Below are positions 52,608-62,343 of a DNA stretch of 64,000 bases, piece by piece. A program made the position numbers and the translations under genes. The notes under the pieces were generated by a model. The model had not been told where the DNA came from. It was given only the letters and a program-made list of their open reading frames with translations, and did no database searches. Location: the NCBI GenBank assembly GCA_009928435.1, contig JAABNQ010000003.1, positions 1 through 64,000 on the forward strand. Reading direction: 5' to 3'. Positions within the stretch are counted from its first letter, which is position 1. Each line of letters starts with the position of its first letter. The stretch is from Bacillus sp. HF117_J1_D (GTDB taxonomy: Bacteria > Bacillota > Bacilli > Bacillales > Bacillaceae_C).

Positions 52608-53987
52608 TTACAGTTTTCTAATCACTTTTTCAAAGGCATCCAACGTTTGGTCGATCTCTTCCTGCCCATGTGCACTTGAAATGCTATAACGGTTCAACGG
52701 CTTTGTATAGATTCCCTCATTGATTAATTGGAAATCTAATTCTCTTCTTAATTCAAAGTCAGCGTTTTGCAGGTCTCGATAATTCAGAATTTGGTCTTTT
52801 TCAGTGAAAATCAAGTTGAAGATGGAGCCTAAACCCAATGTTTGTACCGGTATTCCCCGTTGGGAGAAAAGCTTGCTGACTCCTGCTTTCAGCTTTTCAG
52901 CCGATTCATTGATTCGATTGATCCCTTCCTCCAAAACGGCGATTGTTTCAAGGCCTGCTGCTAGAATGGAGGGATGCCCATTATACGTTCCACTATGAAA
53001 AAGCACGTCCCTAGCCCTAGAATTTTTACTTTGACTATTGTCAAACACATCCGAAGCTGCCTTTGGAAGACTTACCTCCATAATATTTTTTCGCCCTCCT
53101 GTAACACCAATCGGGTACCCCCCACCAACTGCTTTACCAAGCGCCGTCAAATCCGGTTTAATATTGTAATGCTCCTGAGCACCTCCCATTCCCAGCCGGA
53201 AACACGTTTTTACTTCATCAAATATCAGAAGAATATCCAATTCCTCCGTCAATTTCCGAAGACCTTCCATAAAACCTCTCTCGGCCGGAATGAACCCGCC
53301 CTGAATGGGCTCTACAATAATCGCAGCCAGTTCATCTTTCCATTGCCTCAGAATACTTGAAGCTGCATCTAAATCATTGAACGGCAAAATGATTGTATGT
53401 TCTTCATGATAGTGATCCATCCCTTTGGACTCAGCAACCGACTTTGGCTGATGGGGATTTCCAGCTTCAGCTAATGACGGATTCACACTAACTAAAACCT
53501 GATCGTATCCGCCATGGTAATGCCCCTCAAATTTTGCAATTTTATTTTTACCTGTATAGGCGCATGCCAAGCGAATCGCCAACAAAGTTGCTTCTGTTCC
53601 TGAGTTTGTATATCGCAGTAGTTCAATGCTCGGATAAAGCTGCTGAATTTTCTTTCCCATTTCAACTTCCAGCCGATGCGGAGTTCCAAATAAGTAGGTA
53701 CCATCATCATTTAACTGCTCTTGTACCGCCTGGAGTATTCTCGGGTGTCCATGCCCAAGGACCAACGCTCCATAGGAAAGCAAATAATCAATATATTCAT
53801 TTCCATCTAAATCATACAAGCGGCTCCCCTTCCCTTTTTCCATAATGATGGGATAAGGTGAATAAAACTTAATATTGGCCGTCGTCCCTCCTGGCATGAC
53901 TTTACTTGCTTCCTTATAAAATTCCAAAGATTTTGGAGTTCTTTCTACGAAGCGTTTGATTCCCATTCCTCTTTCACTGATTGCCAC
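52608..53987 (-). CDS. class III aminotransferase (glutamate-1-semialdehyde aminomutase-like)
   Basis: A 459-residue PLP enzyme. The family start EFYKEASKVMPGGTTANIKF, TNSGTEATLLAIRLA and GHYHGG are present; the PLP Lys is in TALGKAVGGGYPIG with the upstream Asp in LLIFDEVKT. It is not the haem-pathway hemL by context. The GTG at 53987 has AAAGAGGTG 7 nt upstream. It is divergent from an RpiR regulator and next to the polyamine-like operon, where it could transaminate an amino acid or GABA-like product (inference). Confidence 0.85.
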   Translation of the reverse strand: MAISERGMGIKRFVERTPKSLEFYKEASKVMPGGTTANIKFYSPYPIIMEKGKGSRLYDLDGNEYIDYLLSYGALVLGHGHPRILQAVQEQLNDDGTYLFGTPHRLEVEMGKKIQQLYPSIELLRYTNSGTEATLLAIRLACAYTGKNKIAKFEGHYHGGYDQVLVSVNPSLAEAGNPHQPKSVAESKGMDHYHEEHTIILPFNDLDAASSILRQWKDELAAIIVEPIQGGFIPAERGFMEGLRKLTEELDILLIFDEVKTCFRLGMGGAQEHYNIKPDLTALGKAVGGGYPIGVTGGRKNIMEVSLPKAASDVFDNSQSKNSRARDVLFHSGTYNGHPSILAAGLETIAVLEEGINRINESAEKLKAGVSKLFSQRGIPVQTLGLGSIFNLIFTEKDQILNYRDLQNADFELRRELDFQLINEGIYTKPLNRYSISSAHGQEEIDQTLDAFEKVIRKL

Positions 53988-54276
53988 TGATTAGCACCTC
54001 TTTTGAGTAATTTTTATTTCCCTATTAAACACATTATGAAATATTTATTTCATTATATCCTATAAGCGCCCATTTAAAATAAAAATTTCTTTATTTAATA
54101 TAAATGTAATATAAATTGCATTAATGCGTTAAATGTACTATCTTTAATGACATAGGGCGCTCTAATCAACCACTTTTCAGCGTTTTCGGGAAAAATCATC
54201 CACTGTATTACACGGATTGTCATACTAAGCCGCATCCTCATTACAAATGATTCAACAGAATTGAAGGGTGGAATAA
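53988..54276. other. divergent promoter region with RpiR-type operator candidate
   Basis: A 289-bp AT-rich region between the aminotransferase and RpiR genes. It includes a perfect 7-bp dyad at 54038-54055 (ATGAAAT-N4-ATTTCAT), 50 bp upstream of the aminotransferase start. It is a plausible operator for the adjacent RpiR regulator. Confidence 0.5.
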
Positions 54277-55146
54277 ATGGAAAACTATAATGTATATAAC
54301 CATATTGCTGACAAAATACCTGAAATGAGCAAATCACATAAGAAAATTGCCAGTTTTATTTTAAACAACACAAATGTGGTTCCTTTTTTTAATGTGGCCA
54401 CTCTAGCCAAAAAAGCCGATGTGAGCGAAGCCACAGTCGTACGGTTCGCTTCCTTTCTCGGATATTCAGGCTATCCGGAGCTACAGTCCAGGATGCAAAG
54501 CTCCATTCAGAACCAATTGACCACAACGGAACGGTTGAAGATGACAACTGATATATATGATGATCGCGACCAATCGATATATGACATTTTCTACGACGAT
54601 ATCGAAAATATCAAATCGACTATGGAAAAATTGGATATAGAAAAGTTTCATCAGGCGGTCGGCCTTTTACAGGAAGCGGATAAAATTTATATCGCTGCCA
54701 ATCGAAGTGCCGCAGCTTTGGGGATTTTCCTTCAATATTATTTAAATATCATTTTGGGGCATGCGGAGATGGTTCGTTCTGTGGTAAATCTGTCTGAACA
54801 ATTGTATAACCTCAATGAAAAAGACGTCGTCATTGGCATTAGCTTTCCCCGTTATCCGAACAGCACGATTCAAACGCTCGCTTTTGCCAAGGAAAGAGGG
54901 TCAAAGACCATTTGCATCACGGACAGCTTGCTTTCCCCTTTGATCCCTCATTCTGATGTTGCATTGACTGCAACAAGTCAGATGCCAACATTCATTGATT
55001 CATTCACTGCTCCACTCAGCCTAATCAACGCGATTGTGGTCAGCATCGGAAAAGGACGCATGGAAGAGGCCGAATCCCGCCTGGAAAAAATAGAAGAAGC
55101 TTGGGAACGATTCGATGTGTTTCATAAGAGAGGGGCTTCTGAATAA
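54277..55146 (+). CDS. MurR/RpiR-family transcriptional regulator
   Basis: A 289-residue regulator. The N-terminal HTH_6 domain (about 5-80; VATLAKKADVSEATVVRFASFLGYSGYPELQ) is followed by a SIS domain (about 120-260; IYIAANRSAAALGIFLQYYLN). SIS domains bind phosphosugars, though many relatives control amino acid genes. The ATG at 54277 follows GGGTGG. A GC-rich hairpin (55159-55181) follows the gene. The likely target is the divergent aminotransferase gene. Confidence 0.88.
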   Translation: MENYNVYNHIADKIPEMSKSHKKIASFILNNTNVVPFFNVATLAKKADVSEATVVRFASFLGYSGYPELQSRMQSSIQNQLTTTERLKMTTDIYDDRDQSIYDIFYDDIENIKSTMEKLDIEKFHQAVGLLQEADKIYIAANRSAAALGIFLQYYLNIILGHAEMVRSVVNLSEQLYNLNEKDVVIGISFPRYPNSTIQTLAFAKERGSKTICITDSLLSPLIPHSDVALTATSQMPTFIDSFTAPLSLINAIVVSIGKGRMEEAESRLEKIEEAWERFDVFHKRGASE

Positions 55147-55172
55147 ATATTAGAAAAAGAACAGGGGCTCGT

Positions 55173-55271
55173 CCCCCGTTCATCCCCAATCCGATCAGTG
55201 TAAACTCCCCGCTCTGACATCGCAAAGTGATCCGGTTGCATGGAAGCAGTGACTCTAAGCTCTTTAATAAA
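55173..55271 (-). pseudogene. relic of a YtcJ-like amidohydrolase
   Basis: The minus-strand frame reads RVTASMQPDHFAMSERGVY then TDRIGDERG. It aligns with VVASMQPEHMAITEKYEDN and LSRMGKERD of the amidohydrolase encoded at 42248-43864. Only about 33 codons remain, with no start or stop in place. It lies between the RpiR gene and hutH and is evidence of a deleted gene. Confidence 0.6.
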
Positions 55272-55281
55272 TATGGATCGT

Positions 55282-56802
55282 TTATGCCTGAAGCTCCACA
55301 ACTCCTTTGGCGTCAAATTGCATCCCTTCTTTTTTCAACCACTCAGCCATCTTTTCAATATCTTTGGAAAAAACACGATCTGACTGTATAAACGGTACAA
55401 TCTTCCGACCATTCTCTAAAAAGCTTCTTGTAACAGTTGCCATCCTCTCTTTTCCTCGTATTTCTACCGCTTGCATACTACATATCGCCTCAATGGCCAA
55501 TACATGACGTGTATTAGTGATTATTTGGTAGGCATGCCTGGCTCCGATTGTTCCCATGCTCACATGATCCTCTTGATTTGCAGAGGATGGAATCGAGTCA
55601 ACACTTGCCGGATGAGCTAGTGTTTTGTTTTCAGAAACTAAAGAAGCGGCAACATACTGCATAATCATGGCGCCTGATTGCAGGCCTGGCTCTGGGCTTA
55701 AAAATGGAGGTAAATCGTTTAATTGTGGATTCACCAAGCGTTCGATCCTTCTTTCTGAGATATTGGCTAATTCCGCCACCGCAATCGACATGAAATCCAT
55801 AGCTAATGCCATCGGCTGTCCATGAAAGTTGCCGCCTGATAAAACCTTTTCACCGTCTTCAAAAATTAATGGGTTGTCAGTAGCCGCATTCATTTCAATT
55901 TCCAGTTTTTCCTTCGCGTAATGTAACGCCTGCCATGTCGCACCGTGAACTTGCGGTATGCATCGGATCGAATAGGCATCCTGGACACGCAATTCTCCTT
56001 GTCTCGTCGTTAAATAACTGCCTTTCAGATAAGCGCGGATTCTTTCAGCCACTTCCACTTGCTCTTTATAGCCACGTGCTAAGTGGATATCTTCGTCAAA
56101 TGCATCCATGATTCCTCGCAACCCCTCTATCGTGACAGCCGAGATGATTTCGGATTGATAGGCCATTTTTTCTGCTTCTAAGTATGCAACCACTCCCATC
56201 GCTGTCATCGCCTGAGTTCCATTTATAAGAGCAAGCCCCTCTTTGGCCGTCAGTGTGATCGGGAATATGCCTGCTTTTGTCAAAGCATCCATCGATGGTA
56301 TTCTTTCACCCTTATAAAACACCTCTCCTTCCCCCATTAGTACAAGAGCCAAATGTGAGAGTGGAGCCAAGTCTCCGCTGGCACCAAGAGACCCTTGCTG
56401 AGGAATGACCGGATGAATACAAGCATTAACTAAATCCAAAAGTCTTTTGATCACAACAGGGCGCACACCTGAAAAGCCTTTTAGCAAAGCGTTTGCACGA
56501 AGAAGGACCATTGCCCGCGAGACCATTTCCGGAAAAGGATCGCCAATCCCACAGGCATGGGAGCGGATCAAATTCAGTTGTAATTCTTCCACATTCTCTT
56601 TGCCAATCAAGACATCACTAAACTTTCCAAAGCCTGTGTTGATTCCATAGACAACCTTTTCTTCAGCAACAATTCTTTCAACGGCTTCTCGACTTTTTTT
56701 CACCAGTTTCATGCTTTCTTCGGTGAACCCTACCTTTTCCCGGTCAAAAAGAATCTGGCGAACTTCAGAAAAAGAGAGTGATTGACCATTTAATCTAATC
56801 AT
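55282..56802 (-). CDS. hutH: histidine ammonia-lyase HutH
   Basis: A 506-residue lyase converting L-histidine to urocanate and ammonia. The MIO cofactor-forming Ala-Ser-Gly triad is in [29 protein letters not shown] and the [12 protein letters not shown] motif ([16 protein letters not shown]) match. The start at 56802 follows AAGGGAG (8 nt) and gives the usual length; a frame to 56820 lacks a site. It is preceded by a HutP-type attenuator. No hutU, hutI or hutG genes follow, so the rest of the pathway must lie elsewhere. Confidence 0.93.
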   Translation of the reverse strand: MIRLNGQSLSFSEVRQILFDREKVGFTEESMKLVKKSREAVERIVAEEKVVYGINTGFGKFSDVLIGKENVEELQLNLIRSHACGIGDPFPEMVSRAMVLLRANALLKGFSGVRPVVIKRLLDLVNACIHPVIPQQGSLGASGDLAPLSHLALVLMGEGEVFYKGERIPSMDALTKAGIFPITLTAKEGLALINGTQAMTAMGVVAYLEAEKMAYQSEIISAVTIEGLRGIMDAFDEDIHLARGYKEQVEVAERIRAYLKGSYLTTRQGELRVQDAYSIRCIPQVHGATWQALHYAKEKLEIEMNAATDNPLIFEDGEKVLSGGNFHGQPMALAMDFMSIAVAELANISERRIERLVNPQLNDLPPFLSPEPGLQSGAMIMQYVAASLVSENKTLAHPASVDSIPSSANQEDHVSMGTIGARHAYQIITNTRHVLAIEAICSMQAVEIRGKERMATVTRSFLENGRKIVPFIQSDRVFSKDIEKMAEWLKKEGMQFDAKGVVELQA

Positions 56803-56851
56803 TCTATTGGCTCCCTTCATTTCCTTTAGTTGATTAAAGTTACAACAGAAA

Positions 56852-56916
56852 GGGGGCTATATCATGAAATCAATAACGATTTCGTGATATAGCCCCCTAC
56901 TAACTAGTAAACTATG
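56852..56916 (-). promoter_or_regulatory. HutP-controlled attenuator between hutP and hutH
   Basis: On the leftward transcript three to four UAG triplets (within ATAGTTTACTAGTTAGTAG, about 56898-56916) precede a long terminator stem, GGGGGCTATATCA paired with TGATATAGCCCCC (56852-56900), followed by a U-containing tract. In Bacillus, HutP with histidine and Mg2+ binds NAG repeats and prevents such termination. Confidence 0.78.
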
Positions 56917-56922
56917 GGCAAG

Positions 56923-57366
56923 TCATATGTGATTAATTCCTAAACCAATCGTTTCGTGCTCGGAACCCTTGACAGGTGCACCAATTGTCCCATACAAAGA
57001 AACGGCGATCCACTCTCCTTCTTCCTCCTTTGAATACGGGTTTCCCCGCAACACGGCGAAAGTCAAGCCAACCGTTCTCAGTATAGACCCTAATTGTACC
57101 TGGCCGCGTGTAACTCCATGCAAAGCCTCAATAATAGCATGATATAATGCATGCGATTCACGGTAAATGTCCGCTTGGATAATTCCATTTTTCTTAGCTG
57201 CTGTTTCAATCGCAGCAACTACCTTATGAGCATCCATTGAACCAACTTTTCCAACGCAACCCTTCCAATTGGCCTGCTCCAGCTTTTTCAACTGTTCAGA
57301 TGGGTGATCAGACAGCAAAAGAAGAATGGCGTGACGGCCAATACGAAGATCTTTATTCAAAGTCAT
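56923..57366 (-). CDS. hutP: hut operon antiterminator HutP
   Basis: A 147-residue RNA-binding regulator, the usual HutP length. [12 protein letters not shown] near the start, [22 protein letters not shown] and FAVLRGNPY match the family; HxxxH-type and other His residues coordinate metal and histidine. It binds UAG-type repeats in the leader just downstream and prevents premature termination when histidine is present. A cre-like sequence lies upstream (57429-57443). Confidence 0.92.
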   Translation of the reverse strand: MTLNKDLRIGRHAILLLLSDHPSEQLKKLEQANWKGCVGKVGSMDAHKVVAAIETAAKKNGIIQADIYRESHALYHAIIEALHGVTRGQVQLGSILRTVGLTFAVLRGNPYSKEEEGEWIAVSLYGTIGAPVKGSEHETIGLGINHI

Positions 57367-57428
57367 CTAAACAACTCTTTCCAATTACCGCTCATCTAAG
57401 AATCTAAAGACTAATAACTCCCTTTATT

Positions 57429-57443
57429 GTAAGCGCTTATCAG
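57429..57443. promoter_or_regulatory. cre-like site upstream of hutP
   Basis: TGTAAGCGCTTATCA has the palindromic AAGCGCTT core of CcpA sites, with mismatches at the right end. It is 62 bp upstream of hutP. Catabolite repression of hut is known in Bacillus, so the site is plausible. Confidence 0.5.
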
Positions 57444-57490
57444 TGGAGTGTCAACCACATTTCATTGTTCGCTGCGAATAATCAGTAGAC

Positions 57491-59029
57491 TTAAAATGAA
57501 TATTGCAACCTCGGTTCATCGGAGTTCTGCTGCTTTTCTAACATCGTTCCGTACTTGCTGTAATTCGCATGCCAAGAGAAAGCTTTTTCCAGTACGTGCG
57601 GTGTTTGTCCGCCGCGTTCAAGGGCTTCCTCATAATATGCCAAAAGCTGGTCGCGATACAGCGGATGAGCACAATTTTGGATGATTAGCGGTGCCCTCTC
57701 TCTTGGGGCCAGACCCCTTAAATCCGCATAACCCTGTTCCGTCACAACGATATCAACATCGTGTTCAGTGTGGTCCACATGTGATACGAATGGAACAATG
57801 CTGGAAATATCTCCATTTTTCGCAGTCGACTTTGTCACAAAAATAGCAAGGCGAGCATTTCTAGCAAAATCTCCAGAGCCTCCAATTCCGTTCATCATTT
57901 TGGTTCCGGAAACATGCGTCGAATTGACGTTGCCGTATATGTCAAATTCCAGAGCCGTGTTGATGGATATCAAACCAAGCCTCCGAATGATCTCCGGATG
58001 GTTCGACAACTCTTGAGGCCGCATGATCAGTTTATCACGGTATATTTCAAAATTGCCGAAAACCTGCTTCATCTTCTCTTCTGACAATGTAATAGAACAG
58101 CACGATGCAAAGTTGACCTTCCCTGCGTCGATCAAATCAAAGACAGCATCTTGTAATACCTCAGAGTATACCTCCAAATCTTTGAATTCCGAATCAAGCA
58201 TTCCATGTAGGACTGCATTGGCAACAGAACCGATGCCCGACTGTAGAGGAGCCAGGCGCTCCGTGAGCCTGCCTTTCTTGACTTCGCTCCTTAAAAATGA
58301 AATGAGATGTTGAGCCATGATCTCTGTTTCATGATCTGGAGGGACTATGTTGGACGGAGAATCCAATTGATCCGTGAACACAATCCCTATCACTTTTTCT
58401 GGATCTACAGGAATCCCGATCGTTCCAATCCGATCAGCCACAGTTGTCAACGGTATGGGGGAGCGTTCCCCTTGTTTTTCCGGGTCGTATAAATCATGTA
58501 ACCCTTCCAGCAATTCCGGCTGAGCCATATTAATTTCAATAATGACTGCCTTCGCATGCTTAGCGAATGACAGAGAGTTTCCAATGGACGTCGTAGGGAT
58601 GACCATGCCATCCTCTGTAATCGAAATCGCTTCCAAGATTGCAATATCGATCGGGTTGATCGTATTCTCCCGTACATACTCAGCGGTATGGGATAAATGG
58701 TGATCGACAAAAAGTAGCTCACCTTCATTAATTTTCTTCCGCATAGTAGAATCTGCTTGAAATGGTAGTCGTTTATGAATAATACCTGCTTCAGCAAAAA
58801 CTTTATCTATATCTGATCCCAGAGATGCTCCGGTAAAAATATTTACCTTAATCTGTTCTTCTTTTGCCCTTTCAAGCAACGCAAAGGGAACCGCTTTCAC
58901 ATCTCCTGCACGAGTGAAACCGCTTAGTCCCAACGTCATTCCATCTTTTATCCAAGCTGCTGCTTCTTCAGCTGATATGACACGATTTTTCAAGCGAGGG
59001 TCTCTTATGCGATCATATTGTTTCCCCAT
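57491..59029 (-). CDS. acetyl-CoA hydrolase/transferase family protein
   Basis: A 512-residue CoA transferase of the Cat1/Ach1 type, moving CoA between acetate, succinate or related acids. N-terminal LKNRVISAEEAAAWIKDGMT, the central GIGSVANAVLHGM and the C-terminal VTEQGYADLRGLAPRERA are typical. The ATG at 59029 follows an AGAGGG site. It is monocistronic by spacing. Succinyl-CoA:acetate or propionate CoA transferase is the best guess; the exact acids cannot be read from sequence. Confidence 0.85.
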   Translation of the reverse strand: MGKQYDRIRDPRLKNRVISAEEAAAWIKDGMTLGLSGFTRAGDVKAVPFALLERAKEEQIKVNIFTGASLGSDIDKVFAEAGIIHKRLPFQADSTMRKKINEGELLFVDHHLSHTAEYVRENTINPIDIAILEAISITEDGMVIPTTSIGNSLSFAKHAKAVIIEINMAQPELLEGLHDLYDPEKQGERSPIPLTTVADRIGTIGIPVDPEKVIGIVFTDQLDSPSNIVPPDHETEIMAQHLISFLRSEVKKGRLTERLAPLQSGIGSVANAVLHGMLDSEFKDLEVYSEVLQDAVFDLIDAGKVNFASCCSITLSEEKMKQVFGNFEIYRDKLIMRPQELSNHPEIIRRLGLISINTALEFDIYGNVNSTHVSGTKMMNGIGGSGDFARNARLAIFVTKSTAKNGDISSIVPFVSHVDHTEHDVDIVVTEQGYADLRGLAPRERAPLIIQNCAHPLYRDQLLAYYEEALERGGQTPHVLEKAFSWHANYSKYGTMLEKQQNSDEPRLQYSF

Positions 59030-59163
59030 GAATAATCCCTCTTTCTCAGAATCTATAGTTAAAGTCCATTTTAGATCACTATGCAGGGATAATGAGAAAA
59101 AGGGACTGGAATTGGGGATTCCATGCTTAAAGCAAGTAAATATTTGTTTAAAACAGAACGTTT

Positions 59164-59799
59164 TTAAAAACCAAGAAGCTTACGAAAATAACTAGAGTAA
59201 GATTGACTGACTGGGATCCTTGTATGATTATTCATTTCCAATACAAATGTTGAATGAGTGTCAGGATAAATCGCCTGAATGTGATGGACATTGACAATAA
59301 AGGATCGATGGCAGCGGATAAAAGACTCCCTCGGCAAAAGATATTCGAATTCCTGCAAAGTGTCTTTGTGTGTTCCAAAAATTCCATCAGCGTAAACGTG
59401 AGTTTTCCTGTCTTTTACCTCCAAGTACTTTACCTTTTCAAAGGAAACTGGAATCCATCCATCATGCGTCTTAACCGTCACGGCTGATTGTCCCTCTGTA
59501 AGAACAGGATAAATAGCTGTAACACACCCTTCAAGGTTTCCGCCATATTGAAAAGGAACAGCCATTCCATGATAAGGCACCCCGTATACCTCTCTATCAA
59601 TAAATTCAGACACCTTCTGCCTAGTAATGAGAGCCTTGTATGTGATCGTTCCTTCTTTAATCGGGTCGCCCTGCTTGATTTTCAAATCAATCCGCTTGCT
59701 TGGACGATAGTATATATATTCCTTTGTATTCGCTACAGCAATAGAAATTTCATCGGAAAATAGCTCTCCGATTACATTTAAAAGTGACAAATTGTCCAT
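59164..59799 (-). CDS. LytTR-family transcriptional regulator with PAS-like domain
   Basis: A 211-residue regulator. The N-terminal part (about 1-100; NVIGELFSDEISIAVANTKEYIYYRPSK) resembles the PAS-like sensor of activators controlling catabolic genes. The C-terminal LytTR DNA-binding domain (110-208) includes VKYLEVKDRKTHVYADG and FIRCHRSFIVNVHHI. The ATG at 59799 has AAAGGTGGT upstream; a GTG at 59808 lies within that site. It is upstream of, and in line with, the CoA transferase gene and may control it (inference). Confidence 0.85.
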   Translation of the reverse strand: MDNLSLLNVIGELFSDEISIAVANTKEYIYYRPSKRIDLKIKQGDPIKEGTITYKALITRQKVSEFIDREVYGVPYHGMAVPFQYGGNLEGCVTAIYPVLTEGQSAVTVKTHDGWIPVSFEKVKYLEVKDRKTHVYADGIFGTHKDTLQEFEYLLPRESFIRCHRSFIVNVHHIQAIYPDTHSTFVLEMNNHTRIPVSQSYSSYFRKLLGF

Positions 59800-59902
59800 T
59801 GGAACCACCTTTGATATTTTATCCCCTTAGACAAGTATATAATATTTCTATATGATTCAGTATGAATTAACGTTTCATACTGTCCAAAATTTCACAGCAA
59901 AA

Positions 59903-59941
59903 AAAGCATACAAGGAAAAGCTATAACTTTCCCTTGCATGC
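59903..59941 (-). terminator. terminator of the ehu operon
   Basis: AAAGCATACAAGGAAAAG and CTTTCCCTTGCATGCTTT form a long stem; seven T residues follow on the leftward strand. Confidence 0.8.
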
Positions 59942-59947
59942 TTTCTT

Positions 59948-60781
59948 TCAATATCCGTGGCGAAAATGCTTTAAAAATGTATTCAGTCTTTCCGTCTTTG
60001 GATTTTCCAATATCTGCTCTGGCGGCCCCTGCTCCACGATCTTCCCCTTGTCGATGAAGACGACACGGTCAGAGATTTCTCGGGCAAAGTCCATTTCATG
60101 TGTCACTAGAATCATCGTCATGTTCGTCGTGTGCGCGATGTCTTTAATCACCTGGAGCACCTCCCCCACTAACTCGGGGTCCAGTGCCGATGTCACCTCG
60201 TCAAAGAGCATGACCTTCGGTTCCATGACCAGCGCTCGGGCGATGGCCACCCGCTGTTGTTGCCCACCAGATAGCTGAATGGGATACTTATGCACATGAT
60301 CTTGGAGCCCTACTTTTTCAAGCATCGCCAGTGCCCGCTCCTTCGCTTCCTGCTTGGGCATGCCAAGCACACGGATCGGTGCCTCAGATACATTCTTTAA
60401 TATAGTCATATGCGGAAATAGGTTGTACTGTTGAAACACCATACCAATCTTTCCGCGGACCTTGCGTAAATGCTTCTCTCGGGCGGGAACCAACTCTCCA
60501 TTGACTACTTCATGCCAGAGCGGCTCCCCGTCCACTATGATCGTCCCGGATGTCGGCTCCTCCAGCGTCATGAGCATCCGGATAATCGTCGTCTTTCCCG
60601 AACCGCTCGGCCCGATGATCGTGATCTTCTCTCCCTGTTTAATGTCCAGATCAAGCCCCTTTAGGACTTCAACATCACCGAACGATTTCCGGATATCACG
60701 GTAGCGCACAATCGGCTGATCCGATGCCGGTTCTCGTAGCTCGTTTAGCTCTTCATGAATTGCTTCCTGCATCGCTGTCAT
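59948..60781 (-). CDS. ehuA: ectoine/hydroxyectoine-type ABC transporter ATPase EhuA
   Basis: A 277-residue polar amino acid-type ATPase. Walker [14 protein letters not shown], signature [15 protein letters not shown] and Walker [15 protein letters not shown] are clear. The insertion with [15 protein letters not shown] is typical of EhuA compared with GlnQ. It overlaps ehuD by one base (TAATG). It powers uptake of compatible solutes for osmoprotection or as carbon and nitrogen sources. Confidence 0.85.
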   Translation of the reverse strand: MTAMQEAIHEELNELREPASDQPIVRYRDIRKSFGDVEVLKGLDLDIKQGEKITIIGPSGSGKTTIIRMLMTLEEPTSGTIIVDGEPLWHEVVNGELVPAREKHLRKVRGKIGMVFQQYNLFPHMTILKNVSEAPIRVLGMPKQEAKERALAMLEKVGLQDHVHKYPIQLSGGQQQRVAIARALVMEPKVMLFDEVTSALDPELVGEVLQVIKDIAHTTNMTMILVTHEMDFAREISDRVVFIDKGKIVEQGPPEQILENPKTERLNTFLKHFRHGY

Positions 60782-61479
60782 TACATGCTCACTCCTTTAT
60801 TCGTTGGTTGCCTGCCGCGGCTTCTATTGACCTTCCTCTCCACATACTGTACAAGCAGTGACGACGGATAGCTCAGCAATAGGAACAGCAGCCCTACAAT
60901 GGTGATCGGCTCCAAATAACGCCACGTCTCTGAACCGATGATCTTAGCTGTCTGCAGCATTTCCACAACGAGAATTGCGGACAGTAGCGGTGTCTCCTTG
61001 AACATCACAATCAGATAGTTCCCCAGCATCGGGATGACTGGAGGAATCGCCTGAGGGAAGATCACCTTCATCCAAGTATGGGGCCTTGAAAAGTTCAGAG
61101 CCGTCGCTGCTTCCCATTGGCTTTTCGGGATTGAATCGATCCCTGAACGATAAATTTCTGATACATAGGTACTGTAATGGATTCCAAGCCCCAAGGCCCC
61201 TGTCATAAAGGGACTGAGTGAAAAACCGATATACGGAATCTCCGGTAATGCGTAAAAAAGGAAGAACAACTGTACAAGCGGCGGCGTACTTCGTACAAAC
61301 TCGATGAAGCCGATTGTCAGCCACTTGAGTGGCTTAAAGCTGCTTCTCCGCAAAATCGTGAGTACCAAGCCTAACGTCAAGGCTATTAAATAAGCAACCG
61401 CCGTAGCGCCAAGCGTAATCCACATCGCTTGAAAGATTCTCGGAAAAACTTCAATGGCAAAATTCCAGTCCCAAGTCAT
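60781..61479 (-). CDS. ehuD: ectoine/hydroxyectoine-type ABC permease EhuD
   Basis: A 232-residue permease of the His/Glu/Gln type with about five helices and the loop [24 protein letters not shown]. It overlaps ehuC by 4 bp (ATGA) and ehuA by one base. It forms the membrane channel with EhuC. Confidence 0.85.
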   Translation of the reverse strand: MTWDWNFAIEVFPRIFQAMWITLGATAVAYLIALTLGLVLTILRRSSFKPLKWLTIGFIEFVRSTPPLVQLFFLFYALPEIPYIGFSLSPFMTGALGLGIHYSTYVSEIYRSGIDSIPKSQWEAATALNFSRPHTWMKVIFPQAIPPVIPMLGNYLIVMFKETPLLSAILVVEMLQTAKIIGSETWRYLEPITIVGLLFLLLSYPSSLLVQYVERKVNRSRGRQPTNKGVSM

Positions 61480-62120
61480 CTAGCTGTCATCCCCTTCCCT
61501 GCCCGCTTCTCCAACCAGCGCGCACCGAAGATAAGCGGCAATGCCAGAACAAAATAAAGGAGAAGGAGCAGTGTAAAAATTTCCACTTGGTCCCCCGTAT
61601 AGTTATCCTTTAGAATCCGGCCTTGGAAGGTCAAATCAGCTAAAGTGACCAATGAGACAAGCGATGTCCCCTTCAGTAATTCGATTGCATTGTTCCCAAA
61701 TCCCGGGAGCATAAGACGGAAGGCTTGTGGAAGGATGATAATCCTCATGCGCTGCCAACGGGTCATGTTAAGAGCAATCCCTGCCTCTGTCTGCCCTCCT
61801 GGTACGGACAAGATCGCACCTCGGACAATCTCAGAAGCATACGCCCCGTAATTCAGGCTTAAAGCCAGAACTCCCGCAGCAAAGGGGGAAAGCTCAAAAC
61901 CAAAAGCCGGGAGGGCAAAATAGAAGAAAAACATCTGCACAAGCAAAGATGTCCCTCTGAACAGTTCCACCAAGGCCCCCATCAAAAAACGAACAATCCA
62001 AAAGCGCGATACCCGACCCAGTCCGGCGATAAACGCAAAAAGAAAAGCAAAAACAGCGGACAGCAGGAGAACCTGGATCGTCACACCTGCTCCGCGCAAC
62101 AATTCTGGTAAAAACATCAT
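61476..62120 (-). CDS. ehuC: ectoine/hydroxyectoine-type ABC permease EhuC
   Basis: A 214-residue permease of the same type (FRGTSLLVQMFFFYFALP, GQTEAGIALNMTRWQRMRIIILPQA). The ATG at 62120 lacks a close ribosome site; GAAGGGA is 22 nt upstream. The 223-bp gap after ehuB has a GTATCAA…TTGATAC dyad, which may be a processing or stabilising structure that lets ehuB be expressed more strongly. Confidence 0.83.
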   Translation of the reverse strand: MMFLPELLRGAGVTIQVLLLSAVFAFLFAFIAGLGRVSRFWIVRFLMGALVELFRGTSLLVQMFFFYFALPAFGFELSPFAAGVLALSLNYGAYASEIVRGAILSVPGGQTEAGIALNMTRWQRMRIIILPQAFRLMLPGFGNNAIELLKGTSLVSLVTLADLTFQGRILKDNYTGDQVEIFTLLLLLYFVLALPLIFGARWLEKRAGKGMTAR

Positions 62121-62343
62121 GTAAGTATCAATCGTTATACAGTCCCTTCACGTCAAAGGTGCAAAGTCCCTTGCATTGATACAGGAAAAATGCATAACTC
62201 GATGTCGCCAAAATATACATTTTTCCATGTATCTGTCCTCGTTTTATCCTCGTACAGTCGTTCCGAAATGTTCAAAGTAGATGTATTTACACCCCTTAGC
62301 CCAACCTACAAGGATTTCTATTTGATGGTGATTCGTTCATCAT

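Noticed and set aside
52608..53987. hemL (haem pathway) for the class III aminotransferase
   Set aside because: No haem genes are nearby. It is divergent from an RpiR regulator and next to amine catabolism genes; the family includes many non-HemL enzymes.
55122..55316. A genuine 64-aa gene overlapping the hutH end
   Set aside because: No ribosome site. The only recognisable part aligns with an internal fragment of a much larger amidohydrolase, so it is treated as a relic.
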